Of a DNA stretch of 39,423 nt, positions 24,581-32,076 are shown in pieces. Origin of the DNA: Phycisphaeraceae bacterium. GTDB lineage: Bacteria; Planctomycetota; Phycisphaerae; Phycisphaerales; SM1A02. The notes beneath the pieces are model-generated. The model searched no databases. It had not been told where the DNA came from and worked only from the letters and a program-made list of their open reading frames with translations. The translations under genes and the position numbers were made by a program. The number at the start of each line of letters is the position of its first letter. The first letter of the stretch is position 1. Where the stretch lies: the NCBI GenBank assembly GCA_019636735.1, contig JAHBWY010000013.1, positions 1-39,423 on the forward strand, given 5' to 3'.

Positions 24581-25159
24581 ATGAGAACCACACCACTGCA
24601 TTCATTCATCGCGTCGATGGCACTCGCGCTCGGGATCACCGGCTGCGCCACGCAGCGACCTGGCCCCTACGCACCGATCTCAGAGAGCGATCGTCAGACC
24701 AGTACGGCCGAGCGCCTCAACCACGAGGCGGCCGATCTCATGCAAGACGACCCGGAGAAGGCTGAGAAGCTGCTGCGCGAGGCGCTGACCGCGGATCTCT
24801 ATCACGGACCCTCCCACAACAACCTAGGCATCCTCTATCTCAAGCAGGGCAAGCTCTACGAGGCCGCGAACGAGTTCGAGTGGGCCAGGAAACTGATGCC
24901 CGGCCACCCCGATCCCAGGATGAATCTCGCGTTCACGCTCGAGTCGGCAGGTCGCGTCGACGAGGCGATCCAGATGTACGCGACGGCGCTTGAGGTCTAT
25001 CCGGATCACATCCAGACGCTGCAGGCGCTGACGCGACTCCAGATGCGCACCAAGAAGACCGACAGTCGAACGGAACGGTTTCTCAGCGAGATCGCGCTGC
25101 GCGGCGAGACCGAGGAATGGCGCGTGTGGGCACGCAAGCAGATGGCGAAGGCAGAGTGA
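24581..25159 (+). CDS. TPR lipoprotein, possible pilotin or assembly factor
   Basis: This encodes 192 residues. The signal peptide ends in a lipobox ITGC (Cys22), so it is probably lipid-anchored. Tandem TPR helices follow at about 55-155 (AADLMQDDPEKAEKLLREAL; NLGILYLKQGKLYEAANEFE; NLAFTLESAGRVDEAIQMYA). It resembles the PilF/PilW lipoproteins that help secretins reach the outer membrane. It lies 8 bases after the GspM-like gene and ends the operon. No terminator is evident in the 87 bases before the convergent terminase gene. Confidence 0.8.
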   Translation: MRTTPLHSFIASMALALGITGCATQRPGPYAPISESDRQTSTAERLNHEAADLMQDDPEKAEKLLREALTADLYHGPSHNNLGILYLKQGKLYEAANEFEWARKLMPGHPDPRMNLAFTLESAGRVDEAIQMYATALEVYPDHIQTLQALTRLQMRTKKTDSRTERFLSEIALRGETEEWRVWARKQMAKAE

Positions 25160-25246
25160 GCAGTCGAGAGAATTGCTCGATGCTCGGCTCCGAGACAACG
25201 AGGCCAATCCCGTTTCCGTCAACCTCGTGCCTCGATCTCCCTGCGA

Positions 25247-27547
25247 TCACCACCCCCGCCTCGCCCACGCCTCACGCTGGAGCGCTGCAAGCGAGACGCG
25301 CTTCCGCACGCGCGTGCCGGTGCCGGTGCCAGGGAGCGTCGCGCCCTCCATCGAGGCGCCGACTGCGGCACCGACCAGGCAGTCGAGCCAGTGGTTGTCG
25401 GGACCGTTGACACGGAGCTTCCACTCATCGACCGTGCGACCGCGACCTTGGGTCTGCACTCGGTACTCGGCGGTGAGATGCTCGGCCAGCAGGCGATGCT
25501 TCCGCGGGTCGCGACCGAAGAGTGTCAGGCAGCCCTTGTCCCCCATCGGCGCCGACAGCCGGCTCACGATGAACGACTTCCACCAGTTCGTGTCAAAGAG
25601 CACATGCTTCACGGCGCGACGGCCGGACATGAGCGGGATGCGCCAGTTGATTCCGACACGCTCGCCGCGTTGCTGCTTGTACTCGGCGAACGGCCTGCTC
25701 GATGCGCCCACATACCGACCGTGGCTTGGGATCACGAGCGCCGCGTGCGGAGTCTCTCTGCAGAACTGGTAGACGACCTCCGTCGACTGGCCCCAGTTCG
25801 CGTCGATCAGGCAGCGGCTGATCCGCATCGAACCGCCATTGTCGAGCCTCCACTCGCGGCCAAGAAGCGCTGCCGTCAGTCGCTCGAGACCCGCGTAGAT
25901 TGCGCCCTCGAGACCGGCCCCCGGCTTCGCGGTCGAGAGCGTGCGCTTGATCTCGCGCAACTGAAACCACTCCGACTTCTGGTCCGGCTCCGTGCCATAC
26001 GCGAGAACCGAGCCCGTGAAGTTCTCTTCCCACGCGGCGACGAGCCAGTAGAGCGCCTTCTGCTGGACATCGATGAAGGCGGTGATGATTGTCGATCCGT
26101 GAGGGATCACTTCCGGGGAGTGGCCATTGGTACGTGCGGCGATGTCGTCCGCCTTGAGTTCTGTTTGATCGCTGATCGCCTCCGAGATGGGTTCGTTCTG
26201 GTACTCCGCCTGGAACGCGGCCGCGTCGTCGAACCTCAGGTTCATGGCGTGCTGGAGTGCCGAGAGTTCGTCTGGATTGAACCGCTCGTCCCAGCCGACG
26301 CGGGCGCCCTTGTCCATCGCCTCGCGGTGCTCGCGATAGAAGTCGGTGGCTTCACCGGTACCGCGTTCCGCCTTGAGCCCGGTTGCGCGAAGCTCGGCGT
26401 AGGTGCTCCAGAGCTTCTCGTTCGTCGGGAACGCATAGACCATCTTCGTCCGCTCGCCCTGCCATGCGGGATGCTTGTCACGATCGAGCAGGCGATCGGC
26501 CAGATCGTCCTGGCGGACCACGGTGAGCGTCATGAGTCCGGCGATCTTCGTGCCGGGACCGGCCATGCCGAGGATCGCGCCTGCGAGAATGCGCTCGCGG
26601 CTCGTGCATTGAGATGGCGACCGCGCCGATTCGTCCGTCTGCGGATCGTCGACGAGCACCAGCGACGGTCGCACCGCATTGCCGTCCGGTCGCTTGTATT
26701 TCATGCCGCGGACTCTGCCGGTGATGCCTGCGACACGAATGATCGCACCCGAGGCCTTCGAACCTTCGATCGTCGGCAGCACGATCTCCTTCGCCGTCCA
26801 ACCGATGTGCGTCTGCTTCCCCCGGAAGAGCTGGCCCGAGGCGCGTTGGTGGATGCCCTCGAGCTTCCTGATCGGGAAGCACGCGCCAGGGAAGTCTTCG
26901 AGCAGGAGATCGTTGTTCTCGAGTTCGGCCTTGATCGAATCGAGCATGTTCGCGGCGTGGTCCTCGTCGCTACCGATCAACGCCACGAACTCCCGGTGGC
27001 CGTAGAGCATCGCCCAGAGACACGCCGTTTCGCAGAGCGAGGTCTTGCCGCTGCCACGCGGCATCGCCATCGCGAAGAGGCCGCCCTCGAGCACAGCGGT
27101 CTCGATCTTCGAGATGACCTTCAGGTGATCGGGCGACCACTTCAGGTGGAATGTCTGCGGCATGTACTTCTCGCAGAAGCCCCGGAAGTCGCGTTCGCAT
27201 GAATCCCGCCGCGCTGGGTCCTGAACTTCCGGGAGCTCGCCGATCTCGCGGCCTGAGATCGACATGAGCGCCGCACGCATGCGCGTCCTCTCGCGCTCCG
27301 CCTCCCACCCACCAGCAGTTCCGTCAGCGCCATCACCTTCCGGGGGGGGCGAGTGCCGCTTGTCGAAGAGCCACGCGGCGTAACGAAGGAGATCGACGCG
27401 CGTGTGATCACCGGAAGCACTGATGCGAAGACCCGCGCGCGTGCGATGGCGATGAAGCTGCCGCTCGCCAAGGCACTCACCCAGCGGCGTCGAGTTGAGC
27501 AGCCGACAGAGTTCACCGGCGCGCAACTTCCGGGGATCAGCGGCCAC
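25247..27547 (-). CDS. Phage terminase large subunit, GpA family
   Basis: This encodes 766 residues from a GTG at 27547, overlapping the preceding small gene. It is the DNA-packaging motor. The ATPase has Walker A MPRGSGKTSL (about 160-169) and Walker B PSLVLVDDPQTDE (about 295-307). The C-terminal half has the nuclease-like acidic residues TAFIDVQQKALYW and CLIDANWGQSTEVVYQF, and ends with GPDNHWLDCLVGAAVG, as in GpA proteins. The N-terminal ~60 residues (RLLNST... VDLLRYAAWLF) look like the 73-residue protein encoded just upstream. No portal gene follows; the next gene, on the opposite strand, belongs to the secretion operon. Confidence 0.88.
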   Translation of the reverse strand: MAADPRKLRAGELCRLLNSTPLGECLGERQLHRHRTRAGLRISASGDHTRVDLLRYAAWLFDKRHSPPPEGDGADGTAGGWEAERERTRMRAALMSISGREIGELPEVQDPARRDSCERDFRGFCEKYMPQTFHLKWSPDHLKVISKIETAVLEGGLFAMAMPRGSGKTSLCETACLWAMLYGHREFVALIGSDEDHAANMLDSIKAELENNDLLLEDFPGACFPIRKLEGIHQRASGQLFRGKQTHIGWTAKEIVLPTIEGSKASGAIIRVAGITGRVRGMKYKRPDGNAVRPSLVLVDDPQTDESARSPSQCTSRERILAGAILGMAGPGTKIAGLMTLTVVRQDDLADRLLDRDKHPAWQGERTKMVYAFPTNEKLWSTYAELRATGLKAERGTGEATDFYREHREAMDKGARVGWDERFNPDELSALQHAMNLRFDDAAAFQAEYQNEPISEAISDQTELKADDIAARTNGHSPEVIPHGSTIITAFIDVQQKALYWLVAAWEENFTGSVLAYGTEPDQKSEWFQLREIKRTLSTAKPGAGLEGAIYAGLERLTAALLGREWRLDNGGSMRISRCLIDANWGQSTEVVYQFCRETPHAALVIPSHGRYVGASSRPFAEYKQQRGERVGINWRIPLMSGRRAVKHVLFDTNWWKSFIVSRLSAPMGDKGCLTLFGRDPRKHRLLAEHLTAEYRVQTQGRGRTVDEWKLRVNGPDNHWLDCLVGAAVGASMEGATLPGTGTGTRVRKRVSLAALQREAWARRGW

Positions 27548-27758
27548 GGTTCGCCTCCTGCGATGTGACCTGTCGCGCGAGCCACGCGGTGTAGTGCACG
27601 AGGCTCATTGATCCGTCTGCGTTTGTGGGCGCACCGGCCTCGATGTCCTCGCGAAGGCGCTCCTCGCTTGCATGTTGCGAGCCCGAGGCGCGAAGCAGCC
27701 GCACCATGTCAACGGTGGAGAGCGAGGCGGGACTCTTCTTGTTCGCGGCATCGCTCAT
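27537..27758 (-). CDS. Small HTH-like protein upstream of the terminase
   Basis: This encodes 73 residues from the ATG at 27758; the longer open frame upstream is antisense to other genes. Sequence: LSTVDMVRLLRASGSQHASE then LREDIEAGAP and LVHYTAWLARQ. It overlaps the terminase start by 11 bases. The shared pattern with the terminase N-terminus (RLL, ER.L, AG, L..Y.AWL) and its position suggest a DNA-binding protein, possibly a small-terminase-like partner. I do not recognise a named family. Confidence 0.6.
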   Translation of the reverse strand: MSDAANKKSPASLSTVDMVRLLRASGSQHASEERLREDIEAGAPTNADGSMSLVHYTAWLARQVTSQEANRGR

Positions 27759-27938
27759 GTCGCACACCTCGGACCTTGGCCGTGAATCCGCCACGGGGCG
27801 CAAAGGGGCGCGCTGGCACCTTGGAACATCGCGACTTCCGGCCGGATTGCTGCCGCTACGCCTTGATGGGTTGGCGATGCCATGCCCTGATGTCGCCAAC
27901 GCGAACGCAATACCGCGACGCGAACGAAGGACAACGCC
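27759..27938. other. Divergent gap within the phage-like region
   Basis: 180 bases between the small HTH-like gene (minus) and the four-gene island (plus). Its only clear element is the GAAGGA ribosome binding site just before 27939. Confidence 0.4.
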
Positions 27939-28199
27939 ATGAAGACCAAGCGACCAACACCGAACGAGAACGCAGCCGCATACACGAGCGCCAAGAACGA
28001 CATCGCAAAGCTGATTGATGTGCTGCAGCAAGAACTCGCCAAGCACAACGAGCGAGCGAAGAACAACCCACGCAACGGAGGACTGACCGGCGACCTTCTG
28101 AAGATCCGCGATGACCTTCTCTGGACCACCGCATTCATCAGCGGGATGGAGCGAACCGACATCGAGGCCTTCCTCGATGACATGGACGACGCGAACTGA
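27939..28199 (+). CDS. Small coiled-coil protein of unknown function
   Basis: This encodes 86 residues with a GAAGGA site 8 bases before the ATG. It is highly charged and helical (YTSAKNDIAKLIDVLQQELA; LLKIRDDLLWTTAFISGMER) and ends in an acidic DDMDDAN. I do not recognise the family. It is the first of four plus-strand genes inside an otherwise minus-strand phage-like block. Confidence 0.7.
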   Translation: MKTKRPTPNENAAAYTSAKNDIAKLIDVLQQELAKHNERAKNNPRNGGLTGDLLKIRDDLLWTTAFISGMERTDIEAFLDDMDDAN

Positions 28200-28207
28200 A
28201 AGCGACC

Positions 28208-29164
28208 ATGCCACGACTTCACTTTCCAGATCAGGCACTCGTCAGGCGCCTCGTCGAAGCGGCCGTCACAAGCGGAAAGCCGCTCATGCTCGCGCACGAC
28301 CACGGCCTCTACCTCTGCACCGACGCGATGAGGGAGCCCGATGGCACCTGCGTCTGCGCCTTCGTGAAGGGCTGCGACCCGAGGCAGAACGCCGCCGCCT
28401 TCGAGGTCGCGAACTACCTCGTCGGCCACGACGACTTCGGCATCTCGTTTCCGATGGGCGGCCAAGAGCAGTTGCTCGCCGACCTGAAGCGCGGCCATCG
28501 CCTTGCCATCGACTTCGGCAGACGCGCCGTGGCCATCGTCATGAAGGCACCACCGACCAAGCAATCTCAACCGACTCCAACCGCACGCGGGCGCGGCGCG
28601 GAGTCTCACCCAACAGCCCGCAACAAGGACAGCACCATGACCACGACAGCAACGAAGAAGAAGACGGCCACGAAGGCAGCACCGAAGAAGAGCGGCGAAC
28701 GGCTCAAGAACGAGGCACGCGCCGAGATCGCGAAGCGCATCGCCACGCTCGACGCCGGCGGCGACCCGAGCGCTGAAGCGACGGCCACGGAGGCCACCAG
28801 TGCCACCACGGGGGCCACGGCGGCGCCTGTTGCGAAGGGCAAGGCCAGCACCAAGCCGAAGGCCACGAAGGCGAAGGACGCCACTGACGCCAAACCCGCC
28901 AAGCCTGCCAAGGCGGCGAAGCCGAAGCGACTGAGCGCGCTCGACGCGGCGGCCACGGTGCTCAAGACGGCGAAGGAGCCCATGAACACCGCCGACCTGA
29001 TCGTCGAGATGGCGAACAGGAAACTCTGGACATCGCCCAACGGCGCGACGCCCGAGCAGACGCTCTACGCCGCGATGTCGCGCGAGATCAAGACGAAGGG
29101 CAAGGACGCTCGCTTTACCAAGACCGATCGCGGCCACTTCGCATTCAACGGTAAGGCGAGCTGA
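28208..29164 (+). CDS. Two-part protein: DUF3085-like N-terminus plus Lys/Ala-rich linker and HARE-HTH-like domain
   Basis: This encodes 318 residues. The first ~110 residues (HFPDQALVRRLVEAAVTSGK; AHDHGLYLCTD; CVCAFVKGCDP) resemble small phage/plasmid proteins of the DUF3085 kind. A hydrophilic spacer leads to a Met at residue 144 (28637) with an AAGGA site 7 bases before it, then a Lys/Ala/Thr-rich histone-H1-like stretch (TKKKTATKAAPKK; KATKAKDATDAKPAKPAKAA) and a C-terminal winged helix (ALDAAATVLKTAKEPMNTAD; GRGHFAFN-like end DRGHFAFN) resembling HARE-HTH. The second part may be made alone from 28637 as a DNA-binding, nucleoid-like protein. Confidence 0.75.
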   Translation: MPRLHFPDQALVRRLVEAAVTSGKPLMLAHDHGLYLCTDAMREPDGTCVCAFVKGCDPRQNAAAFEVANYLVGHDDFGISFPMGGQEQLLADLKRGHRLAIDFGRRAVAIVMKAPPTKQSQPTPTARGRGAESHPTARNKDSTMTTTATKKKTATKAAPKKSGERLKNEARAEIAKRIATLDAGGDPSAEATATEATSATTGATAAPVAKGKASTKPKATKAKDATDAKPAKPAKAAKPKRLSALDAAATVLKTAKEPMNTADLIVEMANRKLWTSPNGATPEQTLYAAMSREIKTKGKDARFTKTDRGHFAFNGKAS

Positions 29165-29167
29165 AGC

Positions 29168-29548
29168 ATGCGCGAAGAGACCTTCAACATCCCCTTCGAC
29201 TCGCTCGTGAGGCGCGTCGTACCTCGAAAGGGCGCGCCGTACGAACACACCTGCTCCAAGCGGGTCTACGAGTATGTCGCGCTCGCCATCGACCACCAAG
29301 CAGGAGCGCCGTTCACCGGCGAGAGCATTCGCGACTACATCATGTCCATCCCGGACAACGGCGATGCGCCCTTCACGCAGGTGATGGTCGCGATGGCATT
29401 CCTCAAGGAGCGCGGCTGCATCGTGCCTGCAGACAAGCGTCGGCATCACGCGGCGAGCGACTGGGTCTACGAGGACGCGTTGATCGAATGGCACGCGCTT
29501 CGAGAAGGCTCGCCCGGTTCCGCGGCGGCACGCGGGGAGGTGGTCTGA
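29168..29548 (+). CDS. Hypothetical protein, possible winged helix
   Basis: This encodes 126 residues, starting 3 bases after the preceding stop. It has no signal or membrane segment. The centre APFTGESIRDYIMSIPDNGD then VMVAMAFLKERGCI has a winged-helix look and faintly parallels VAVECLKRMGLL in the next gene. I recognise no named family. Confidence 0.65.
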   Translation: MREETFNIPFDSLVRRVVPRKGAPYEHTCSKRVYEYVALAIDHQAGAPFTGESIRDYIMSIPDNGDAPFTQVMVAMAFLKERGCIVPADKRRHHAASDWVYEDALIEWHALREGSPGSAAARGEVV

Positions 29549-29551
29549 ACC

Positions 29552-30037
29552 ATGACGCGTGAACGCATGCTCGAAGACCTGCTCAGCGCTGCGATCGACC
29601 TTGCCGAGGCACGGCGCCAGGACTCCGACACCGCCGAGGAGTGGGACGCGCTCGAGCGGGCCATCATCGCCGCCGAGTCGCCAACCGAGCCGATCTACGC
29701 CTTCGAGGGCGGGTGGTTCCTGCGGCGCTCCAACGAGTCCATCGACCCGAACAACATCGGTGTGGACGCGGTTGACCTCGACGACCTCGAGGTAATCGCC
29801 CGGTCGATCGAGGAGGATGTCGACCACGGCTTCCGGGGCTGGTTCGTGGTCGACGAACTCGTCGCGCCATCGGGCCGCACTTGGACGCGCTGCCTTGTGG
29901 CGGTCGAATGCCTGAAGCGCATGGGTCTCCTCCGCGAGCGAGGCCTCGACAACCGCATCTACCTGGCCGATGGCTTCAGCGCCGACAAGGCTGTCGAATC
30001 GTTTCGGCGCGAGGCAGGCCTGCCGCGTAGCAAGTAG
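29552..30037 (+). CDS. Hypothetical protein, possible winged helix
   Basis: This encodes 161 residues, 3 bases after the preceding gene. The acidic helical N-terminus (RERMLEDLLSAAIDLAEARR) is followed by a compact region ending CLVAVECLKRMGLLRERGL. Soluble, no recognised family. It is the last gene of the plus-strand island and is followed by an intrinsic terminator at 30069. Confidence 0.65.
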   Translation: MTRERMLEDLLSAAIDLAEARRQDSDTAEEWDALERAIIAAESPTEPIYAFEGGWFLRRSNESIDPNNIGVDAVDLDDLEVIARSIEEDVDHGFRGWFVVDELVAPSGRTWTRCLVAVECLKRMGLLRERGLDNRIYLADGFSADKAVESFRREAGLPRSK

Positions 30038-30068
30038 GCCACGCGTCACGCGCCCCCACCGTCCCCCC

Positions 30069-30091
30069 ACCCCGGCTACGGTCGGGGTTTT
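30069..30091 (+). terminator. Intrinsic terminator of the plus-strand island
   Basis: ACCCCG (30069-30074), an 8-base loop and CGGGGT (30083-30088) form a six-pair GC-rich stem followed by TTTT (30088-30091). It lies 32 bases after the last stop codon of the island. Confidence 0.75.
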
Positions 30092-30103
30092 CTGCGGCAC
30101 GAC

Positions 30104-30158
30104 CGCCCGCTGACTGCTCGCTGACTGCTCGCTGACCGCCCGCTGACAGCTCGCTGAC
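30104..30158. repeat. Five tandem 11-bp repeats
   Basis: Units at 30104, 30115, 30126, 30137 and 30148 share the form NGCYCGCTGAC; two are TGCTCGCTGAC and two are CGCCCGCTGAC. A partial unit follows at 30159. The 11-base period is close to one helical turn, as in protein-binding iterons. It sits between the terminator and the 3' end of the methyltransferase gene. Confidence 0.85.
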
Positions 30159-30171
30159 TGCTCTGAGCTCC

Positions 30172-31518
30172 TCATCGCATCGCCTCTTCGCGGGGCTTCA
30201 TCGGGATCGGTGATTCGCCGGTGCGCTCGAGCACCGCAGCGTTGCCCGAGAATCGCTGATACCTGTCAACGATCACATCGCAGTAGAGCTGGTCGAGCTC
30301 CATCAGGAACGCCTTGCGACCGGTCTGCTCAGCGGCGATGAGCGTGCTCCCCGAGCCGCCGAAGAGATCAAGCACATTCTCGCCGGGGCGTGACGAGTAC
30401 TGCATCGCACGCACTGCCAGCTCCGCAGGCTTGGCCGTCAAATGCTCCATCTGCTGCGGCGGGATCTTCTTCACATGCCAGAGGTCACTCACATTGTTCG
30501 GTCCGAGGAAGAGATGCGCGGCGCCTTCGCGCCAGCCGTAGAACGCGATCTCGAAGGCGCCCATGAAGTCCTTCCGTGTCAGGACCGGATGCTGCTTGTC
30601 CCAGATGATCCCCTGCGAGAAGTACAGCTCGTGCTTCTTGAGGAACGGCGGGTAGTTGCCGAGGTTGGCGTAGCCGCCCCAGATGTAGAAGCCGCGGCCA
30701 GGAAGCAGCACGCGCGCGATGTTGCCGAACCACGCATCGAGCATGCCATCGAACGCTTCGTCCGTCACGAAGTCGTTCGCAAGCGGACGGTCCTTTGCCC
30801 GCAGCTTCGCGTGCGTCGCCCTTGAGTCGGGATTGCGCGCCTTGTCGAACTTCTGGTGGTGCGTCTGCTTCGCCTCGGGGAACGATGAGTTGCCAGCGGC
30901 GATCGCGTTGTTCGATCGCGGCTCGACCTTCACGTTGTACGGCGGGTCGGTGTTGACCAAGTGAATCGGCTGGCCAGCCAGCAGCCGGTCCACATCCGCA
31001 GGCGAAGCGCTGTCACCGCAGAGCAACCGATGATCACCGAGCACCCAGAGGTCACCCGGCTGAGTCGTCGCAGCATCCGGCTGCTCCGGGATCGAATCAG
31101 GATCGGTGAGGCCGTCCTTGATGTCGCCGGCCAGGATCTTGAGCAGCTCGTCCTCGTCGAAGCCGAGTGACGCGAGATCGATGTCGAGCTCCCTGAGCGC
31201 GCCAAGCTCGATCGACAGCAGGTCCATGTCCCACTCAGCGAGCTCGCCGGTCTTGTTGTCCGCAATCCTGAACGCGCGGACCTGCTCCGGCGTGAGATCC
31301 TTCGCGACATGCACCGGCACCTTCTCGAGGCCAAGCTTCTGCGCCGCCTTCCAGCGGGTGTGACCGCAGACGATCACGCCTGCTTCATCCACCACGATCG
31401 GCTGGCGGAAGCCGAACTGCTTCAGCGATGCGGCGACCGCGTCGACGGCACCGTCGTTGATGCGCGGGTTGTGCTCGTAGGGCTTGATGTCAGTGGGACG
31501 ACGGAGCTCGATCTTCAT
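30172..31518 (-). CDS. ParB-like nuclease domain fused to a DNA methyltransferase
   Basis: This encodes 448 residues. Residues ~1-90 are ParB/sulfiredoxin-like (PYEHNPRINDGAVDAVAASL; VIVCGHTRWKAAQKLG). The methyltransferase has the catalytic DPPYN (about 188) before the SAM-binding NVLDLFGGSGSTLIAAEQTG (about 378-397), the order of beta-class N4-cytosine/N6-adenine enzymes. Such fusions are common in phages and prophages, where they protect or mark DNA. No restriction enzyme is nearby, so it looks like a solitary methyltransferase. It is preceded by a 558-base gap. Confidence 0.93.
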   Translation of the reverse strand: MKIELRRPTDIKPYEHNPRINDGAVDAVAASLKQFGFRQPIVVDEAGVIVCGHTRWKAAQKLGLEKVPVHVAKDLTPEQVRAFRIADNKTGELAEWDMDLLSIELGALRELDIDLASLGFDEDELLKILAGDIKDGLTDPDSIPEQPDAATTQPGDLWVLGDHRLLCGDSASPADVDRLLAGQPIHLVNTDPPYNVKVEPRSNNAIAAGNSSFPEAKQTHHQKFDKARNPDSRATHAKLRAKDRPLANDFVTDEAFDGMLDAWFGNIARVLLPGRGFYIWGGYANLGNYPPFLKKHELYFSQGIIWDKQHPVLTRKDFMGAFEIAFYGWREGAAHLFLGPNNVSDLWHVKKIPPQQMEHLTAKPAELAVRAMQYSSRPGENVLDLFGGSGSTLIAAEQTGRKAFLMELDQLYCDVIVDRYQRFSGNAAVLERTGESPIPMKPREEAMR

Positions 31519-32076
31519 GTCTTCGACCTTTCGATGTGAGAGTTGGTGCTGACCGTGGTCGGCACAGCGACCGCGCGCGGCGTTTGGGGCGTTCTGTGGT
31601 CAATTGGCGGCGGTTGGGCGACCCGGAGCGGCCAACGCAACAGGGGCGATCGTGGTGGGCCAGGTGGCGTCCCTGGCAGATTCGGACCGGCCGCCGTAAG
31701 TCAGTCTCCAACGGCAACTGTTCCGCGTGGCATATCGTGAAAGATGGGCGCCGGAAGTACCTATGATCGACGCAGATGGCAGCACGATCACGACACAGGC
31801 CCTCCGCCGGAAGCGGCCTTCTGAGCCGAATCTCGTGATTCTGGACGCCTCCGGGGCAGGTGTTCTGGCTCCGATTGAAGACCACAGGTCGGTCGGCTAC
31901 TGCCGAACACTGTCGAAGACTGTCACGACAGTTCCCATTGCGCACCAGCTCTTTCCGCGCGTGCGCAGGCGCGGGCGCGCGTGCGCGCGCACGTGACGCG
32001 CCCGCGTGCATACATGTAGAGCACAATGGGGACTGCCGTGACAGTCTTCGACAGTAAGCAGCAGTGGAGGCGTGGT
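31519..32076. other. Non-coding gap between the primase and methyltransferase genes, with a large inverted repeat
   Basis: 558 bases without a gene I can support. The right part holds the large inverted repeat (separate entry). The left part (about 31550-31890) shows nothing clear. Because both flanking genes read leftward, the region lies downstream of the primase and upstream of the methyltransferase, so it could hold the latter's promoter. Confidence 0.5.
31909..32055. repeat. Large inverted repeat around an alternating CG core
   Basis: Left arm 31909-31940 and right arm 32024-32055 are complementary over 32 bases with two mismatches; weaker pairing extends outward to about 31897 and 32067. 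Each arm contains CTGTC-2 bases-GACAG. The 83-base spacer includes the perfect palindrome CGTGCGCGCGCACG (31979-31992) nested inside GGGCGCG...CGCGCCC, and long CG-alternating runs that favour Z-DNA or cruciform. It ends just before the primase stop codon. Confidence 0.85.

Noticed and set aside
25160..25246. Attachment site or tRNA remnant at the left edge of the phage-like element
   Set aside because: I found no tRNA-like sequence and could not pair this segment with a repeat at the other end, which lies outside the window.
25391..27202. A 603-codon plus-strand open frame
   Set aside because: Antisense shadow of the terminase gene; no domain or ribosome site.
30104..30170. Possible CRISPR-like array
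   Set aside because: The units are 11 bases and directly tandem, with no spacers and no cas genes nearby.
27755..30175. An 806-codon open frame on the minus strand
   Set aside because: It runs antisense to four plus-strand genes with good ribosome sites and family features and crosses a terminator and tandem repeats; its translation is Arg/Val-rich and without domains, typical of a GC-rich shadow.
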